NCBI GenBank assembly: GCA_000010565.1
Contig: AP009389.1
Span: forward strand, 1,302,001 to 1,366,000
Length of the DNA: 64,000 nt
Direction of reading: 5' to 3'
Source of the DNA: Pelotomaculum thermopropionicum SI
Lineage (GTDB): Bacteria > Bacillota > Desulfotomaculia > Desulfotomaculales > Pelotomaculaceae
Position numbers and translations under genes: made by a program. Below the pieces are notes generated by a model. It did not search any database. It worked only from the letters and a program-made list of their open reading frames with translations, and was not told the DNA's origin. Shown piece after piece: positions 10,561-19,999 of the stretch. The stretch's first letter is position 1. Each line of letters starts with the position of its first letter.

Positions 10561-11507
10561 ACGGCATTGTTAATGTGTTAAAACCTCCGGGCATGTCTTC
10601 ACACGATGTGGTTGACAGGATCCGCCGCATTTTTGGAGTAAAAAAAGCAGGTCACACAGGTACGCTAGATCCCGGCGCGGCAGGCGTACTGGTGGTTTGC
10701 CTGGGAGTTGCCACCAGACTGGCGCGGTTCCTGCTAGGCGAAGATAAAGAATACCGCGTGGAAATAACATTTGGAATGAGCACCTCAACCGGCGATTCTT
10801 ATGGGGAAATAACGGATCAAAGGGATGCTTCATTTCTAAAGGAGCATGACATTATCCGTGTTTTACCCGAGTTCACCGGAGAAGTCAGGCAGGTGCCGCC
10901 GATGACCTCTGCGATTAAATGGCGGGGCAAAAAACTGTACGAACTTGCCAGGGAAGGTCTGGTCGTGGAGCGTCAGGAAAGAGCCGTTTACATAAAGTCT
11001 CTGGAATTTATCCGGGGAAGCGGTTGGGGCACCCCCAGTCCGAGGGCGCTTATGCACTTATCCTGCTCCAAGGGGACGTATGTCAGGTCGCTTTGCCACG
11101 ATATGGGCAGCCGCCTGGGCTGCGGAGCGCATATGTCCTTTTTGGTAAGAACCAGGGCAGGTCCATTTAAGATTGCCGATTCGGTTACCCTGGAAGAGCT
11201 TCAAGCAGCAGCATCGAAGGGGGTGCTGGAGCGGAAAATTATTGAAATGGACAGGGCGGTATCGGAGTATCCAGAAGTGATTGTAAAAAGCAGTGCAGTT
11301 AAAGCTGTTGCAGCAGGTTCGAAATTATACATACCGGGAGTCGCCAGAATGCCCCTGGATCTGGATTGCGGCAAACTGGTTCGCCTGACCGGGCCGGATG
11401 GACTGCTGGCGATAGCGGAGGCCGGACGCGAGCCATTTGATAAAGAAAAGCTTTTTTTTAAACCGGTTTGCGTTCTGGCGAGGCAGGCAGGGAGGTCGTC
11501 GAATTGA
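10557..11507 (+). CDS. truB: tRNA pseudouridine(55) synthase TruB
   Basis: TruB makes pseudouridine at position 55 in the T-loop of tRNAs. The catalytic motif GHTGTLDPGAAGVL places the nucleophilic aspartate at residue 38. KGTYVRSLCHDMG near residue 180 is the second family signature, and a PUA-like C-terminal domain follows. The 316 residues fit the family. It starts within the nrnA stop and its own stop overlaps the ribF start. Confidence 0.95.
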   Translation: MNGIVNVLKPPGMSSHDVVDRIRRIFGVKKAGHTGTLDPGAAGVLVVCLGVATRLARFLLGEDKEYRVEITFGMSTSTGDSYGEITDQRDASFLKEHDIIRVLPEFTGEVRQVPPMTSAIKWRGKKLYELAREGLVVERQERAVYIKSLEFIRGSGWGTPSPRALMHLSCSKGTYVRSLCHDMGSRLGCGAHMSFLVRTRAGPFKIADSVTLEELQAAASKGVLERKIIEMDRAVSEYPEVIVKSSAVKAVAAGSKLYIPGVARMPLDLDCGKLVRLTGPDGLLAIAEAGREPFDKEKLFFKPVCVLARQAGRSSN

Positions 11508-12442
11508 TTGTTCATCACCACTGGAAGGATCTCAGGGAGGAGTATTATCACAGGCTTGTAATCGGCCTAGGCAATTTTGACGGAGTACATTTGGGCCACC
11601 AGAAGCTTATTTCTGAACTAGTATCAATGGGTAAGGAACTGGAAGGGACAACAGCCGTTTTTACGTTTCATCCGCATCCTCTGGCAGTTCTAGACCCGGA
11701 AAATTGCCCTCCTCTTCTTTTAACGCAGGAATCAAAGCAGAAACTTATAGCCAGGATGGGGGTAGAAGTACTTTTTCAGGTGCCTTTTGACTTAAAACTG
11801 GCCAATATTTCTCCTGAGGACTTTATTAGGATTGTCTTGTATGAAGAACTGGGGGTAATTGGAGTTGTGGTCGGCTACAATTATACCTTCGGGCATAAAG
11901 GCAAGGGTACTCCTGATTTGCTAGAAAAATTCTCCGGCAGGTACGGCTACCGGCTCAAGGTTGTTCCGCCGGTTACAGTAGAAGGCCAGGTGGTAAGCAG
12001 CACACTGATCAGAGGCCTGTTGCTAAAAGGGGAAGTTGCGGAAGCATCGAGGTACCTCGGATATTATCCTTTTGTAGAGGGTACGGTGGTAGCCGGTGAC
12101 AGGCGCGGGAGCAAGCTTGGCTTTCCTACCGCTAATCTGGACATAGATCAAAATCTTTTAGTTCCCTCCAACGGCGTGTATTCAGCTATGGTAAACGTTG
12201 ACGGCGATTCTTATTATGGTCTGGCCAACATTGGCACCAAGCCGACTTTCCAGGGGAAAAAAAGAAATATAGAAGTTCATTTGCTGGACTTTTACCGAGA
12301 TTTGTACGGAAAGCATATAAAAGTCAGTTTTACCAGGCGTCTGAGGGAAGAAAAAAAATTTAAGACACCGGCAGACCTGGTTAAACAAATAGAGCGCGAT
12401 ATACGTCAGGCCAGGAATGAATGGTCGAATCTGATAGAATAA
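11504..12442 (+). CDS. ribF: Bifunctional riboflavin kinase/FAD synthetase
   Basis: RibF phosphorylates riboflavin to FMN and adenylates FMN to FAD. The N-terminal nucleotidyltransferase domain shows GNFDGVHLGHQ near residue 20 and a HPHPL motif. The C-terminal kinase domain shows GDRRGSKLGFPTANL near residue 200. TTG 11504 is chosen because GGGAGG (about 11491-11496) precedes it and it overlaps the truB stop. An in-frame ATG at 11468 lies inside truB and would add unrelated residues. It is the last recognisable gene of the operon. Confidence 0.93.
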   Translation: MIVHHHWKDLREEYYHRLVIGLGNFDGVHLGHQKLISELVSMGKELEGTTAVFTFHPHPLAVLDPENCPPLLLTQESKQKLIARMGVEVLFQVPFDLKLANISPEDFIRIVLYEELGVIGVVVGYNYTFGHKGKGTPDLLEKFSGRYGYRLKVVPPVTVEGQVVSSTLIRGLLLKGEVAEASRYLGYYPFVEGTVVAGDRRGSKLGFPTANLDIDQNLLVPSNGVYSAMVNVDGDSYYGLANIGTKPTFQGKKRNIEVHLLDFYRDLYGKHIKVSFTRRLREEKKFKTPADLVKQIERDIRQARNEWSNLIE

Positions 12443-12478
12443 ATAAAATTAGGGGTAAATATAATTTTACAGGCAGCG

Positions 12479-12507
12479 TTTACATCAGTATCAGATTATG
12501 CTAAAAT
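12479..12507 (+). promoter_or_regulatory. Putative promoter for the two small genes after ribF
   Basis: TTTACA (12479-12484) and TAAAAT (12502-12507) are 17 bases apart, each one mismatch from consensus. The site lies in the gap after ribF and would drive the small genes at 12599 and 12875, and perhaps rpsO. Confidence 0.5.
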
Positions 12508-12598
12508 GAACACGTTAAACGTCCCGCAATAATAGTAAGGCCTTAAACTAAAAGTTGGGACGGTGTGCTTTTCCGGCCCCGGCCGGCAAAATGTCCCC

Positions 12599-12859
12599 AT
12601 GGCTTTTTGTGAAGGGAAGACGTTAACCGTGGGAGTTCCAAAATTCGATTCGAGTGAAGAAGAAATAAAAAAATGGCTTAATCATATTGCCTTAATTTGT
12701 TTGAGCGAAGAATTCCAGTCTTTAAAGAGTGAGCTGGAAGCCATTTATAGCGAGTCGAATATAGAAAATTTCCGGTTGACGGCCTTCCAGGATGCCCTGT
12801 ATGCCTTTCTCGCCCAGGAGGAAGAAGAACGGGCAAATCAATCATCCAGCACTTTTTAG
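12599..12859 (+). CDS. Small acidic protein of unknown function
   Basis: I do not recognise this product. It is about 86 residues, acidic and rich in Glu and Ser, and predicted mostly helical (SSEEEIKKWLNHIALICLS, then NFRLTAFQDALYAFLAQEEEE). No signal peptide or membrane segment is visible. The start is uncertain: ATG 12599 has no SD, GTG 12629 follows GAAGGGA, and a GTG at 12563 also lies in frame. It is followed 15 bases later by a small basic protein, an arrangement that resembles an antitoxin-toxin pair but is not proof of one. Confidence 0.5.
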   Translation: MAFCEGKTLTVGVPKFDSSEEEIKKWLNHIALICLSEEFQSLKSELEAIYSESNIENFRLTAFQDALYAFLAQEEEERANQSSSTF

Positions 12860-12874
12860 GCTTACAGGCCGGCG

Positions 12875-13096
12875 ATGAAAGTAATAATTACCGAGCACGC
12901 CCGAAAGCGCTTGCGGGACATGAGACAGGAAAAAATTACGATTGCGGATATTATCAACGCTGCCAGCGGCATACCGGGGCGCATTCCGACCGCCACCCGG
13001 TTTCGCGGGTTCTTTGCAAAATCGGGCCGGGTTTTTGATCTGGTTGCAAAGGATATACCAGGCGGGCGCCTGGTTATAACTATAATCGGGAAGTAA
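12875..13096 (+). CDS. Small basic DUF4258-like protein
   Basis: The 73-residue basic protein has an N-terminal TEHARKRLRDM helix and a two-strand C-terminus (FDLVAKDIPGGRLVITII). That layout resembles DUF4258 and distantly RelE-like small proteins, which often act as toxins or nucleases. No catalytic residues can be assigned. It begins 15 bases after an acidic small gene and ends 86 bases before rpsO. The start ATG lacks a strong SD. Function unknown; the family suggestion is from pattern only. Confidence 0.55.
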   Translation: MKVIITEHARKRLRDMRQEKITIADIINAASGIPGRIPTATRFRGFFAKSGRVFDLVAKDIPGGRLVITIIGK

Positions 13097-13182
13097 TTTA
13101 TTCCGGAACTGCAGGCTAGGGAATACGTTCTCCGGCGGTTAACTTGGCTTGCAGCGATTTGAGGGAAAAAGGAGGTGACGGC

Positions 13183-13452
13183 ATGGCCCTGACATCAGAA
13201 CAGAAAAAGAATGTTATTTCCAGATACAAACTTCACGATAACGATACGGGTTCACCGGAAGTGCAGGTAGCGATACTGACGGAGAGGATTAATTCATTAA
13301 CCGAGCACTTGAAGCTGCACAAAGGCGATCACCACTCCCGCCGGGGGTTGTTGAAAATGGTTGGCCAGCGTAGGGCTTTGCTCAATTATTTACGTGATCG
13401 CCATTATGAGCGTTACCGTGCCTTAATTGACAAACTTGGCTTGAGGAAGTAA
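13183..13452 (+). CDS. rpsO: 30S ribosomal protein S15
   Basis: S15 is a primary 16S rRNA-binding protein of the small subunit platform. The 89-residue product shows the full family pattern, including [31 protein letters not shown] and [12 protein letters not shown] 13183 follows AAAGGAGGTGACGGC; an upstream in-frame start at 13144 only adds leader sequence. A terminator follows directly before pnp, the usual rpsO-pnp layout. Confidence 0.97.
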   Translation: MALTSEQKKNVISRYKLHDNDTGSPEVQVAILTERINSLTEHLKLHKGDHHSRRGLLKMVGQRRALLNYLRDRHYERYRALIDKLGLRK

Positions 13453-13461
13453 AATTTATGA

Positions 13462-13486
13462 AGCGGGTTTTACGCCCGCTTTTTAT
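13462..13486 (+). terminator. Intrinsic terminator between rpsO and pnp
   Basis: The stem AGCGGG/CCCGCT (13462-13467 with 13475-13480) has a 7-base loop and is followed by a T run. It probably lowers read-through from rpsO into pnp. Confidence 0.75.
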
Positions 13487-13602
13487 CGTATTCCAGGCTT
13501 TCAGTATTTTTTCAAAGAAAAGAAGGAAATAATATTATAATGTTGAATAATACAAAGTTTGTTAAATTTGCTTTAACCATGAACAGGAGGTATAACCCCT
13601 TA

Positions 13603-15807
13603 ATGGCGGATCGTTCTATTTTGACAAGGGAAATTATTGTCGGCGGCCGGCCGATGATCCTGGAAACAGGAAGGCTGGCAAACCAGGCCAGCGGAGCGGT
13701 TTTCGTCCGTTACGGAGATACGGCCGTTCTGGTTACCGCTACCGTAGCCCCTACTGTCAGGGCGGGAATTGATTTCTTCCCCCTGACAGTTGATTATGAA
13801 GAAAGGTTTTACGCGGTAGGGAAAATTCCAGGAGGGTTTATTAAAAGGGAAAGCCGGCCGAGCGAGAAGGCTATCCTTTCTGGAAGGCTGATTGACAGGC
13901 CCATCCGACCCCTCTTCCCCAAGGAAATGAGAAATGAGGTTCAGGTAATAGCCACAATCCTGTCGGTTGACCAGGATAACGCCCCTGAAATAGCGGCCAT
14001 GGTGGGTGCGTCAGCGGCGCTGCACATATCAGAAATCCCGCTCAAGTTTCCTATTGGGGGCGTAATTGTCGGGCGGGTGGACGGACGGTTTGTAATAAAC
14101 CCGGTATTGGCACAGGCCGAGAAAAGCGATATGCATCTGGTAGTTGCCGGAACCAAAGACGCCGTAATGATGGTGGAGGCAGGCGCCAAGGAAGTGCCTG
14201 AAGAGGTTATCCTCGAAGCAATTTCTTTCGGCCATGAAACGGTAAAAGAAATCGTTGCGTTCATTGAAAGGTACCGCGAAGAGGCGCTGGAGATGGGGCT
14301 GGCCAAGGAAAAAATGGTAATTGAAGTGGCCGAGCCTGATCCAGTGCTGGTCGAAGCTGTTACCGGTCCGGCTACCGAAAAGCTGGATGGCGTGTTGCGC
14401 CGCTGCGTTAATGAAAGGCTTTCCAAGCAGGAAAGGGATTCCCTGCTGAACAACATTAAGGATGAACTGATGCAGAAGTTTCTGGCCGATTACCCCGAAC
14501 AGGAAAGTTTGATTAAGGATCTGTTGGATTCAATAGAGAAAAAGCTGGTAAGGCGGATGATTACGGAAGAAGGGCTGCGCATTGACGGGCGCGCTTTAAA
14601 CGAAGTCCGGCCCATATCGGTGGAAGTGGGCGTTCTGCCGCGGCCGCATGGTTCGGGTCTTTTCACCCGCGGTCAGACCCAGATTTTATCCGTTGTCACT
14701 CTAGGCACCGTATCCGAAGAACAGATTCTGGACGGACTCGGCGTAGAAGAATCAAAGCGCTTTATGCACCATTACAACTTTCCGCCTTACAGCACCGGTG
14801 AAACCAGACCGCTTCGCTCCCCCGGACGGCGTGAAATCGGCCACGGGGCGCTGGCAGAAAGGGCGCTGGCAGCAGTAATTCCGGGCGAAGAGGAATTTCC
14901 CTACACCATTAGAATCGTCTCGGAGGCGCTGGAATCCAACGGCTCAACCTCGATGGGCAGCGTTTGCGGCAGCACCCTTGCCCTGATGGATGCGGGCGTT
15001 CCAATTAGCGCGCCGGTAGCCGGCGTGGCGATGGGGTTAATTAAAGAGGGGGACAATTTTACCGTTCTTACCGACATTCAGGGTTTTGAGGACCACCTGG
15101 GCGACATGGACTTCAAAGTAGCAGGCACGGCCAAAGGCATTACCGCTCTTCAGATGGACATTAAAATACCGGGTATAACCAGGGAAGTGTTTGAAAAGGC
15201 CCTGGCACAGGCATATGAGGGCAGGATGCATATTTTAAACAAAATGCTGGAGGTCCTTCCTGCCCCCAGGCCGGAACTGTCCCCGCACGCTCCCAGAATT
15301 ATACACATTACCATCGACCCTGATAAAATACGCGATGTTATCGGCCCTGGCGGCAAGGTCATAAAGAAGATTGTCGAAGAAACCGGGGCAGAAATAGATA
15401 TCGAAGATGACGGCCGGGTTTTCATAGCTGCCGTTGACCAGGAAAAAGGTAGGAAGGCCCAGGAGATAATTGAAACCTTAACCAAGGAAGTGCAGACCGG
15501 TGAGATATATACCGGCAGGGTGACCAGAATAACCGACTTCGGGTGCTTCGTGGAAATTATCCCGGGAGTTCTGGGGATGCAGGGCAAAGAGGGCCTTGTA
15601 CACATTTCCCAGCTTGCCCACCACCGGGTTAACAGGGTGGAGGACGTTGTCAAGGAGGGTGATGTTATACTGGTTAAGGTAACCGGTTACGACAGCCAGG
15701 GACGCCTCAAGCTGTCAAAAAAGGAGGCCACTCCGCCGCCGGAAAGCACAGCGATGAAAGAAGGGCGGGCCCACCGGCCGTCCAGGCGCAGGGAATCGGC
15801 CCGCTAA
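13603..15807 (+). CDS. pnp: Polyribonucleotide nucleotidyltransferase (PNPase)
   Basis: PNPase is the phosphorolytic 3'-to-5' exoribonuclease of RNA decay. The 734 residues hold two RNase PH domains (about 10-230 and 320-550, with [15 protein letters not shown] in the second). A KH domain is at about 560-620 ([13 protein letters not shown]), and an S1 domain at about 625-695 ([20 protein letters not shown]). ATG 13603 after AGGAGG (13585-13590) gives the usual N-terminus; an in-frame ATG at 13540 would add 21 atypical residues. Followed by a terminator. Confidence 0.97.
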   Translation: MADRSILTREIIVGGRPMILETGRLANQASGAVFVRYGDTAVLVTATVAPTVRAGIDFFPLTVDYEERFYAVGKIPGGFIKRESRPSEKAILSGRLIDRPIRPLFPKEMRNEVQVIATILSVDQDNAPEIAAMVGASAALHISEIPLKFPIGGVIVGRVDGRFVINPVLAQAEKSDMHLVVAGTKDAVMMVEAGAKEVPEEVILEAISFGHETVKEIVAFIERYREEALEMGLAKEKMVIEVAEPDPVLVEAVTGPATEKLDGVLRRCVNERLSKQERDSLLNNIKDELMQKFLADYPEQESLIKDLLDSIEKKLVRRMITEEGLRIDGRALNEVRPISVEVGVLPRPHGSGLFTRGQTQILSVVTLGTVSEEQILDGLGVEESKRFMHHYNFPPYSTGETRPLRSPGRREIGHGALAERALAAVIPGEEEFPYTIRIVSEALESNGSTSMGSVCGSTLALMDAGVPISAPVAGVAMGLIKEGDNFTVLTDIQGFEDHLGDMDFKVAGTAKGITALQMDIKIPGITREVFEKALAQAYEGRMHILNKMLEVLPAPRPELSPHAPRIIHITIDPDKIRDVIGPGGKVIKKIVEETGAEIDIEDDGRVFIAAVDQEKGRKAQEIIETLTKEVQTGEIYTGRVTRITDFGCFVEIIPGVLGMQGKEGLVHISQLAHHRVNRVEDVVKEGDVILVKVTGYDSQGRLKLSKKEATPPPESTAMKEGRAHRPSRRRESAR

Positions 15808-15823
15808 AATTTATTAACTCTCA

Positions 15824-15850
15824 AACCTCTACAGAAAGAGGTTTTTTTAT
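15824..15850 (+). terminator. Intrinsic terminator after pnp
   Basis: AACCTCT pairs with AGAGGTT across a 6-base loop, followed by seven T residues. It closes the rpsO-pnp unit before the deacetylase gene. Confidence 0.85.
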
Positions 15851-15918
15851 TCTAATATAATTTACCCCCCTTTAACATAAAATTTTTTGAGATAACTTTA
15901 CCGGGGGGAGCAGGCCTG

Positions 15919-16671
15919 ATGTATTTTTTTACATTTACACTTAAAAAGAAAAGGATAAAATTATTTTTTCTGTTACTTGTTTTTTTATCCGTGAGCGGTT
16001 TCTTTTTAAATTGCTGGAGCGGCATTCTGCCGGAAGAAGCTATGGCCCCCGTTTATCATGGCAGCACCCGGGAAAAAAAGATAGCACTTACATTTAATGT
16101 AGTATGGGGCGAAGAATACATCAGGCAGTTGCTTGACTGCCTGAATGAAGAAAATGTTAAGGCCACTTTTTTTATTGGGGGTCAATGGGCCGAGGACTTT
16201 CCGGAACTGACCAGAGAAATTGCCGGAAACGGCCATGAAATAGGCAACCACGGTTATTCCCACCCGCATCCGGACAGGCTCTCACTTTCTGCAAATAAAG
16301 GGGAAATTAAGAAAACTGAAGATGTCCTGTTCAGGGTTGCAGCGGTAAAAACTGTCCTTTTTGCCCCGCCCTATGGCGAGCGGGGAAATGCAGTTCTCCG
16401 GGCAGCCGAGGAGGCCGGTTACACAACGGTGCTGTGGAGCATAGATACAATTGACTGGCAGCGCCCGAACCCGTCAGTTATTGTGCGAAGAGTGGCGGAA
16501 GGGGCCCATAACGGCGCTATAGTGCTGATGCACCCGACCGCACCGACCGTTCATGCTCTTCCCCTGATAATAAGAAATCTCAAAGAGCAGGGCTATGAAC
16601 TTGTGAAAGTTTCCGCCCTTATTGAGGGGCTTAAAAAAGAAGAAGCTGTTGAGGAGAAAACAGGCGCCTAA
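15919..16671 (+). CDS. Polysaccharide deacetylase, YlxY/PdaB-like
   Basis: This carbohydrate-esterase-4 protein is predicted to act on cell-wall or spore-cortex glycan. A signal/anchor segment at residues 14-33 exports it. The NodB domain has ALTFNVVWGEE in place of the classical TFDD start, as in PdaB/YlxY proteins. GNHGYSHPHPDRLS supplies the metal histidines, APPYGERG is motif 3, and VLMHPT is motif 5. The loss of the first Asp leaves it uncertain whether the enzyme is active. Its place between pnp and an M16 peptidase gene copies the Bacillus pnpA-ylxY-mlpA order. Confidence 0.85.
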   Translation: MYFFTFTLKKKRIKLFFLLLVFLSVSGFFLNCWSGILPEEAMAPVYHGSTREKKIALTFNVVWGEEYIRQLLDCLNEENVKATFFIGGQWAEDFPELTREIAGNGHEIGNHGYSHPHPDRLSLSANKGEIKKTEDVLFRVAAVKTVLFAPPYGERGNAVLRAAEEAGYTTVLWSIDTIDWQRPNPSVIVRRVAEGAHNGAIVLMHPTAPTVHALPLIIRNLKEQGYELVKVSALIEGLKKEEAVEEKTGA

Positions 16672-16779
16672 AAAGCCGGGGCATGAAGTTTCTTCGGAAC
16701 GGCAGTAACAGGCCTCTTTAGCAGTAAATAATATGGGTTGAAAGCGGGAAACCTTCTAAGGGAAAAGGAGGAGTTAACA

Positions 16780-17925
16780 TTGCAGCGTTCACCCGGGACA
16801 TTAAGTTATCTTGCCGCAGTAGTGCTACTTGCAATGTATTTTTCCTGTGCTCAGCCTGTTCATTCGGAAGAATTGTCTGAAACAGGGGCATTTTTTATTA
16901 CTGCCGATGCTGCAGTGCTGATGGATGCCCGCACAGGACAGATCCTTTATGAAAAAAATGCGAGGCAAAAGAGGCCGCCAGCCAGCACTACAAAAATCAT
17001 GACTGCCCTGCTGGCTTTGGAAGGGGGAGATCTCCAGCAGATTGTAACGGTCAGCCCCAATGCGGCTTCAACCGGCGAGGCCAGCCTGGACCTCAGGCCC
17101 GGTGAAAAGCTTACTCTCGAAGAACTGATTTACGGGGCAATGCTTGAATCAGGGAACGATGCCTGTGTGGCTATTGCCGAACACATCAGCGGTACAGAAG
17201 AGAACTTTGTGCTCTTGATGAACCAGAAGGCAAAAATGATTGGCGCTGAGGATACCAGCTTTAAAAACTCAAACGGGCTGCCTGCTGCCGGGCACTGCAC
17301 AACGGCACGCGATTTGGCCGTCATAACAAGATATGCCCTGCGTAACGACATCTTCAGAAAAGTGGTCAGCACCAGGGGCAGAGCAGTAGGAGGGGAAAAA
17401 TGCCGTTACCTGAGCAACACCAACCGCCTTTTGTGGAGCTACGCCTGGGCGGACGGGGTTAAGACGGGAACTACCGGCGAAGCAGGTAACTGCCTGGTGG
17501 CATCGGCTACTAAAGACGGCAGGCAATTGATAAGTGTGGTGCTGCACAGCGATGACCGATGGCTGGACTCTGTCAAGCTGATGGAATTCGGGTTTGAGAA
17601 TTTTAATTTAGTTCAAGCGGTAGGCAGGGGGGAACCGATTGCCAGGGTTACTGTAAAGGAAGGCACAGAAAAAGAAGTTAAGGCTGTGGCGGGTGCCGGG
17701 ATAGATGCCGTTGTGCCCAAAAATGGGCGAGAGCGGCCAGAAAAAGCAGTTGAGATAAAAAAGGATGTTATTGCTCCGGTGCAGAAAGGCCAGTATTTAG
17801 GCCGGGTGACCATTCTGGTTAAAGGAGAGGTTATCGGGAGTGCAGATCTGGTAGCTGACAGAAGTGTTGAGAGGGAAAATGCTCTTAGAGTTTTTTTAAA
17901 AAAGGCAGGAGGTTATTTTAAATAA
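16780..17925 (+). CDS. D-alanyl-D-alanine carboxypeptidase (DacF/PBP5-like)
   Basis: This low-molecular-weight penicillin-binding protein trims the terminal D-Ala of peptidoglycan stems; relatives are sporulation-specific in Bacillus. After a signal peptide (residues 8-30) the S11 peptidase motifs appear: STTK (about residue 70), SGND (about 128) and KTGTTGE (about 228). A C-terminal PBP5_C beta domain follows. TTG 16780 is preferred because AAAGGAGGAG precedes it; a TTG at 16738 is in frame but lies before that SD. An AT-only 9-bp inverted repeat covers the stop. Confidence 0.9.
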   Translation: MQRSPGTLSYLAAVVLLAMYFSCAQPVHSEELSETGAFFITADAAVLMDARTGQILYEKNARQKRPPASTTKIMTALLALEGGDLQQIVTVSPNAASTGEASLDLRPGEKLTLEELIYGAMLESGNDACVAIAEHISGTEENFVLLMNQKAKMIGAEDTSFKNSNGLPAAGHCTTARDLAVITRYALRNDIFRKVVSTRGRAVGGEKCRYLSNTNRLLWSYAWADGVKTGTTGEAGNCLVASATKDGRQLISVVLHSDDRWLDSVKLMEFGFENFNLVQAVGRGEPIARVTVKEGTEKEVKAVAGAGIDAVVPKNGRERPEKAVEIKKDVIAPVQKGQYLGRVTILVKGEVIGSADLVADRSVERENALRVFLKKAGGYFK

Positions 17926-18023
17926 TTTAAAGAAATTATTTAAAAAATCTTTTTTAAAAACCAACAAAAAATTCTGTTAAACTAATTAACCTCGACAGCT
18001 AGCCTTGAGGAGGTTGCCAATGA

Positions 18024-19298
18024 ATGTATCAAAAAGTTACCCTTGACAACGGTGTGCACATTCTTACAGAAGATGTTCCCCACGTCCGCTCGGTTGCTGT
18101 GGGATACTGGGTCGATGTTGGCTCGCGTGATGAAAATCCTGAAATTAACGGCATCTCTCACTTTATCGAGCACCTGATGTTTAAGGGAACCGAAAAGCGG
18201 ACGGCAAAGGATATTGCTGAAGCTCTCGATGCCGTGGGGGGGCAGTTGAATGCATTTACAACCAAGGAATACACCTGTTACTATGCCAGGGTCCTTGACG
18301 AGCATTTCGATCTGGCTGTCGACCTTTTAAGCGACATGCTTTTCAGTTCAAAGTTTGCAGCTCATGACATAGAACGGGAGAGGAATGTAATTATTGAAGA
18401 AATTAAAATGTATGAGGACGCTCCGGACGAACTGGTGCACGACATCTTTGCCGGTTCGTTATGGCAGGGGCATGCCCTGGGGAGGCCTATTATAGGCACT
18501 TCGGAAGTAATAGCCAGGCTATCCAGGGATGATATCGTTAATTTTTACAACACCCATTACAAACCGGGTAAAATTGTGGTGGCCGTGGCCGGGAACATCA
18601 GGCATGAAGAGGTTGTGAAAAAGCTCCGCCCGATTTTTGAGTCAAGGGAGGGCAGCGTGCAGTCCAGGGAAATGACTTCCCCTGCGCCGAGTTGTGAAGT
18701 AACCTGCCGCAACAAGGATACCGAACAGGTGCACTTATGTGTCGGCACTCCCGGCTTAAGCCTTGATCATGAAAAGATTTACGTTTTTCAGGTGATAAAC
18801 ACAGTTCTGGGCGGTGGCTTAAGCTCAAGGCTGTTTCAGGAAATCAGGGAGAAGCGGGGTCTGGTTTACTCGGTTTATTCATATCATACCTCCTATCACG
18901 ATACGGGACTCTTCTGCATTTATGCCGGTTTGAGCAGACATAATGTTGATGAGGTTCTTGAACTGATCTTCAAGCAGGTCGAGGACATCCAGAAAAACGG
19001 CGTGAAGGAAGAAGAACTGCAAAGGGCAAAGGACCAACTTAAGGGGAATTTGTACTTAAGTCTGGAAAATGTCAGCACAAGAATGAGCAGGCTTGGGAAG
19101 TCCCAGCTTTACCTGGGAAAGGTAGTTCCCCCGGAAGAAATTGTGGCCAGGGTGAACATGGTTACTGCTGATGAGGTTCAGGAACTGGCCGGTAAAATGT
19201 TAAAGCCGGAATACTTCTCGCTGGCGGCAATTGGCCCATGGCAAGGCTGCAGTTGCCTGGAAAAATTCAGGAACAGAAACGGGAAAACTGGTGGTTAA
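18024..19298 (+). CDS. M16-family zinc peptidase (MlpA/YmxG-like)
   Basis: This is a cytoplasmic processing-peptidase-like metallopeptidase. The inverted zinc motif HFIEH lies at about residues 48-52 (GISHFIEHLMFKGT). The downstream glutamate is in ERNVIIEEI near 120-130, and the C-terminal half has the family's GLVYSVYSYH region. The 424 residues fit the subfamily. Its position downstream of pnp and ylxY is the conserved one of the Bacillus mlpA gene. ATG is preceded by GAGGAGG. Confidence 0.9.
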   Translation: MYQKVTLDNGVHILTEDVPHVRSVAVGYWVDVGSRDENPEINGISHFIEHLMFKGTEKRTAKDIAEALDAVGGQLNAFTTKEYTCYYARVLDEHFDLAVDLLSDMLFSSKFAAHDIERERNVIIEEIKMYEDAPDELVHDIFAGSLWQGHALGRPIIGTSEVIARLSRDDIVNFYNTHYKPGKIVVAVAGNIRHEEVVKKLRPIFESREGSVQSREMTSPAPSCEVTCRNKDTEQVHLCVGTPGLSLDHEKIYVFQVINTVLGGGLSSRLFQEIREKRGLVYSVYSYHTSYHDTGLFCIYAGLSRHNVDEVLELIFKQVEDIQKNGVKEEELQRAKDQLKGNLYLSLENVSTRMSRLGKSQLYLGKVVPPEEIVARVNMVTADEVQELAGKMLKPEYFSLAAIGPWQGCSCLEKFRNRNGKTGG

Positions 19299-19312
19299 AA
19301 ATCCTACTGTTG

Positions 19313-19342
19313 TTGAGGATTTATTTATTTTTAAGTTATAAT
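19313..19342 (+). promoter_or_regulatory. Possible promoter upstream of dut
   Basis: TTGAGG (19313-19318) and TATAAT (19337-19342) are separated by 18 bases in an AT-rich gap, 63 bases before dut. The -10 is perfect and the -35 has two mismatches. Confidence 0.5.
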
Positions 19343-19404
19343 TAAATTTTATTATAAAAGATAATTAAAGATAATGTAGAGGGTTCATTTTTGGAGGTGC
19401 ACCG

Positions 19405-19869
19405 TTGGATTTTTCAATTGTGGTAAGGGTAAAAAAACTTTCGGGAAGAATTGGAGATGCCATTTCACTGCCTCGCTACGCCACAGATGGATCAGCCGGC
19501 CTTGATCTGCCGGCCTGCCTGGATGAACCGCTGGCGGTTCCGCCGGGAGCGAGGGTAAAGGTGCCTACAGGCATAGCAATTGAAATACCTCACAGAAATA
19601 TTGCCGGCCTGGTTTTCCCGCGCAGCGGCCTGGCTTCAAAGCACGGTATTTCACTTGCCAACGCGGTTGGAGTCATTGACAGCGATTATAAGGGGGAAAT
19701 CGTAATTGCTGTTTTCAATCAAAGCGATCAGGAGTATTTGATTAAGCCAGGTGAGAGAGTGGCCCAGCTTGTCTTTGTTCCCGTTTTTACGGCAACCCTG
19801 GACGTTGTGGAAAATTTAAATTGTTCATCCAGAGGGGAAGGAGGATTTGGCTCTACGGGCAGGATTTAA
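19405..19869 (+). CDS. dut: Deoxyuridine 5'-triphosphate nucleotidohydrolase (dUTPase)
   Basis: dUTPase hydrolyses dUTP to dUMP and pyrophosphate, keeping uracil out of DNA. Five trimeric dUTPase motifs are visible in 154 residues: GSAGLDLPA, PRSGLASKHGI, GVIDSDYKGEI, GERVAQLVFVP and the C-terminal arm GEGGFGSTG. The TTG start follows TTGGAGGTG. It is followed by a strong terminator. Confidence 0.95.
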   Translation: MDFSIVVRVKKLSGRIGDAISLPRYATDGSAGLDLPACLDEPLAVPPGARVKVPTGIAIEIPHRNIAGLVFPRSGLASKHGISLANAVGVIDSDYKGEIVIAVFNQSDQEYLIKPGERVAQLVFVPVFTATLDVVENLNCSSRGEGGFGSTGRI

Positions 19870-19907
19870 CTGATTTAAAGGTGTACAGCCGCGCCGGGAT
19901 GTAGATG

Positions 19908-19942
19908 CCCCGCTCTTCAAAAATGTTGAGCGGGGTTTTTTA
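19908..19942 (+). terminator. Intrinsic terminator after dut
   Basis: CCCCGCTC pairs with GAGCGGGG around a 12-base loop, followed by six T residues. Confidence 0.85.
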
Positions 19943-19999
19943 GCGGCTGGAATATTTTCTGCCTGTCCAAAATAGTATTTAACAGCGGGGGTGTGGACA

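Noticed and set aside
17920-17941. Terminator after the dacF-like gene
   Set aside because: The 9-bp inverted repeat is AT-only and lacks GC pairs, so termination is doubtful.
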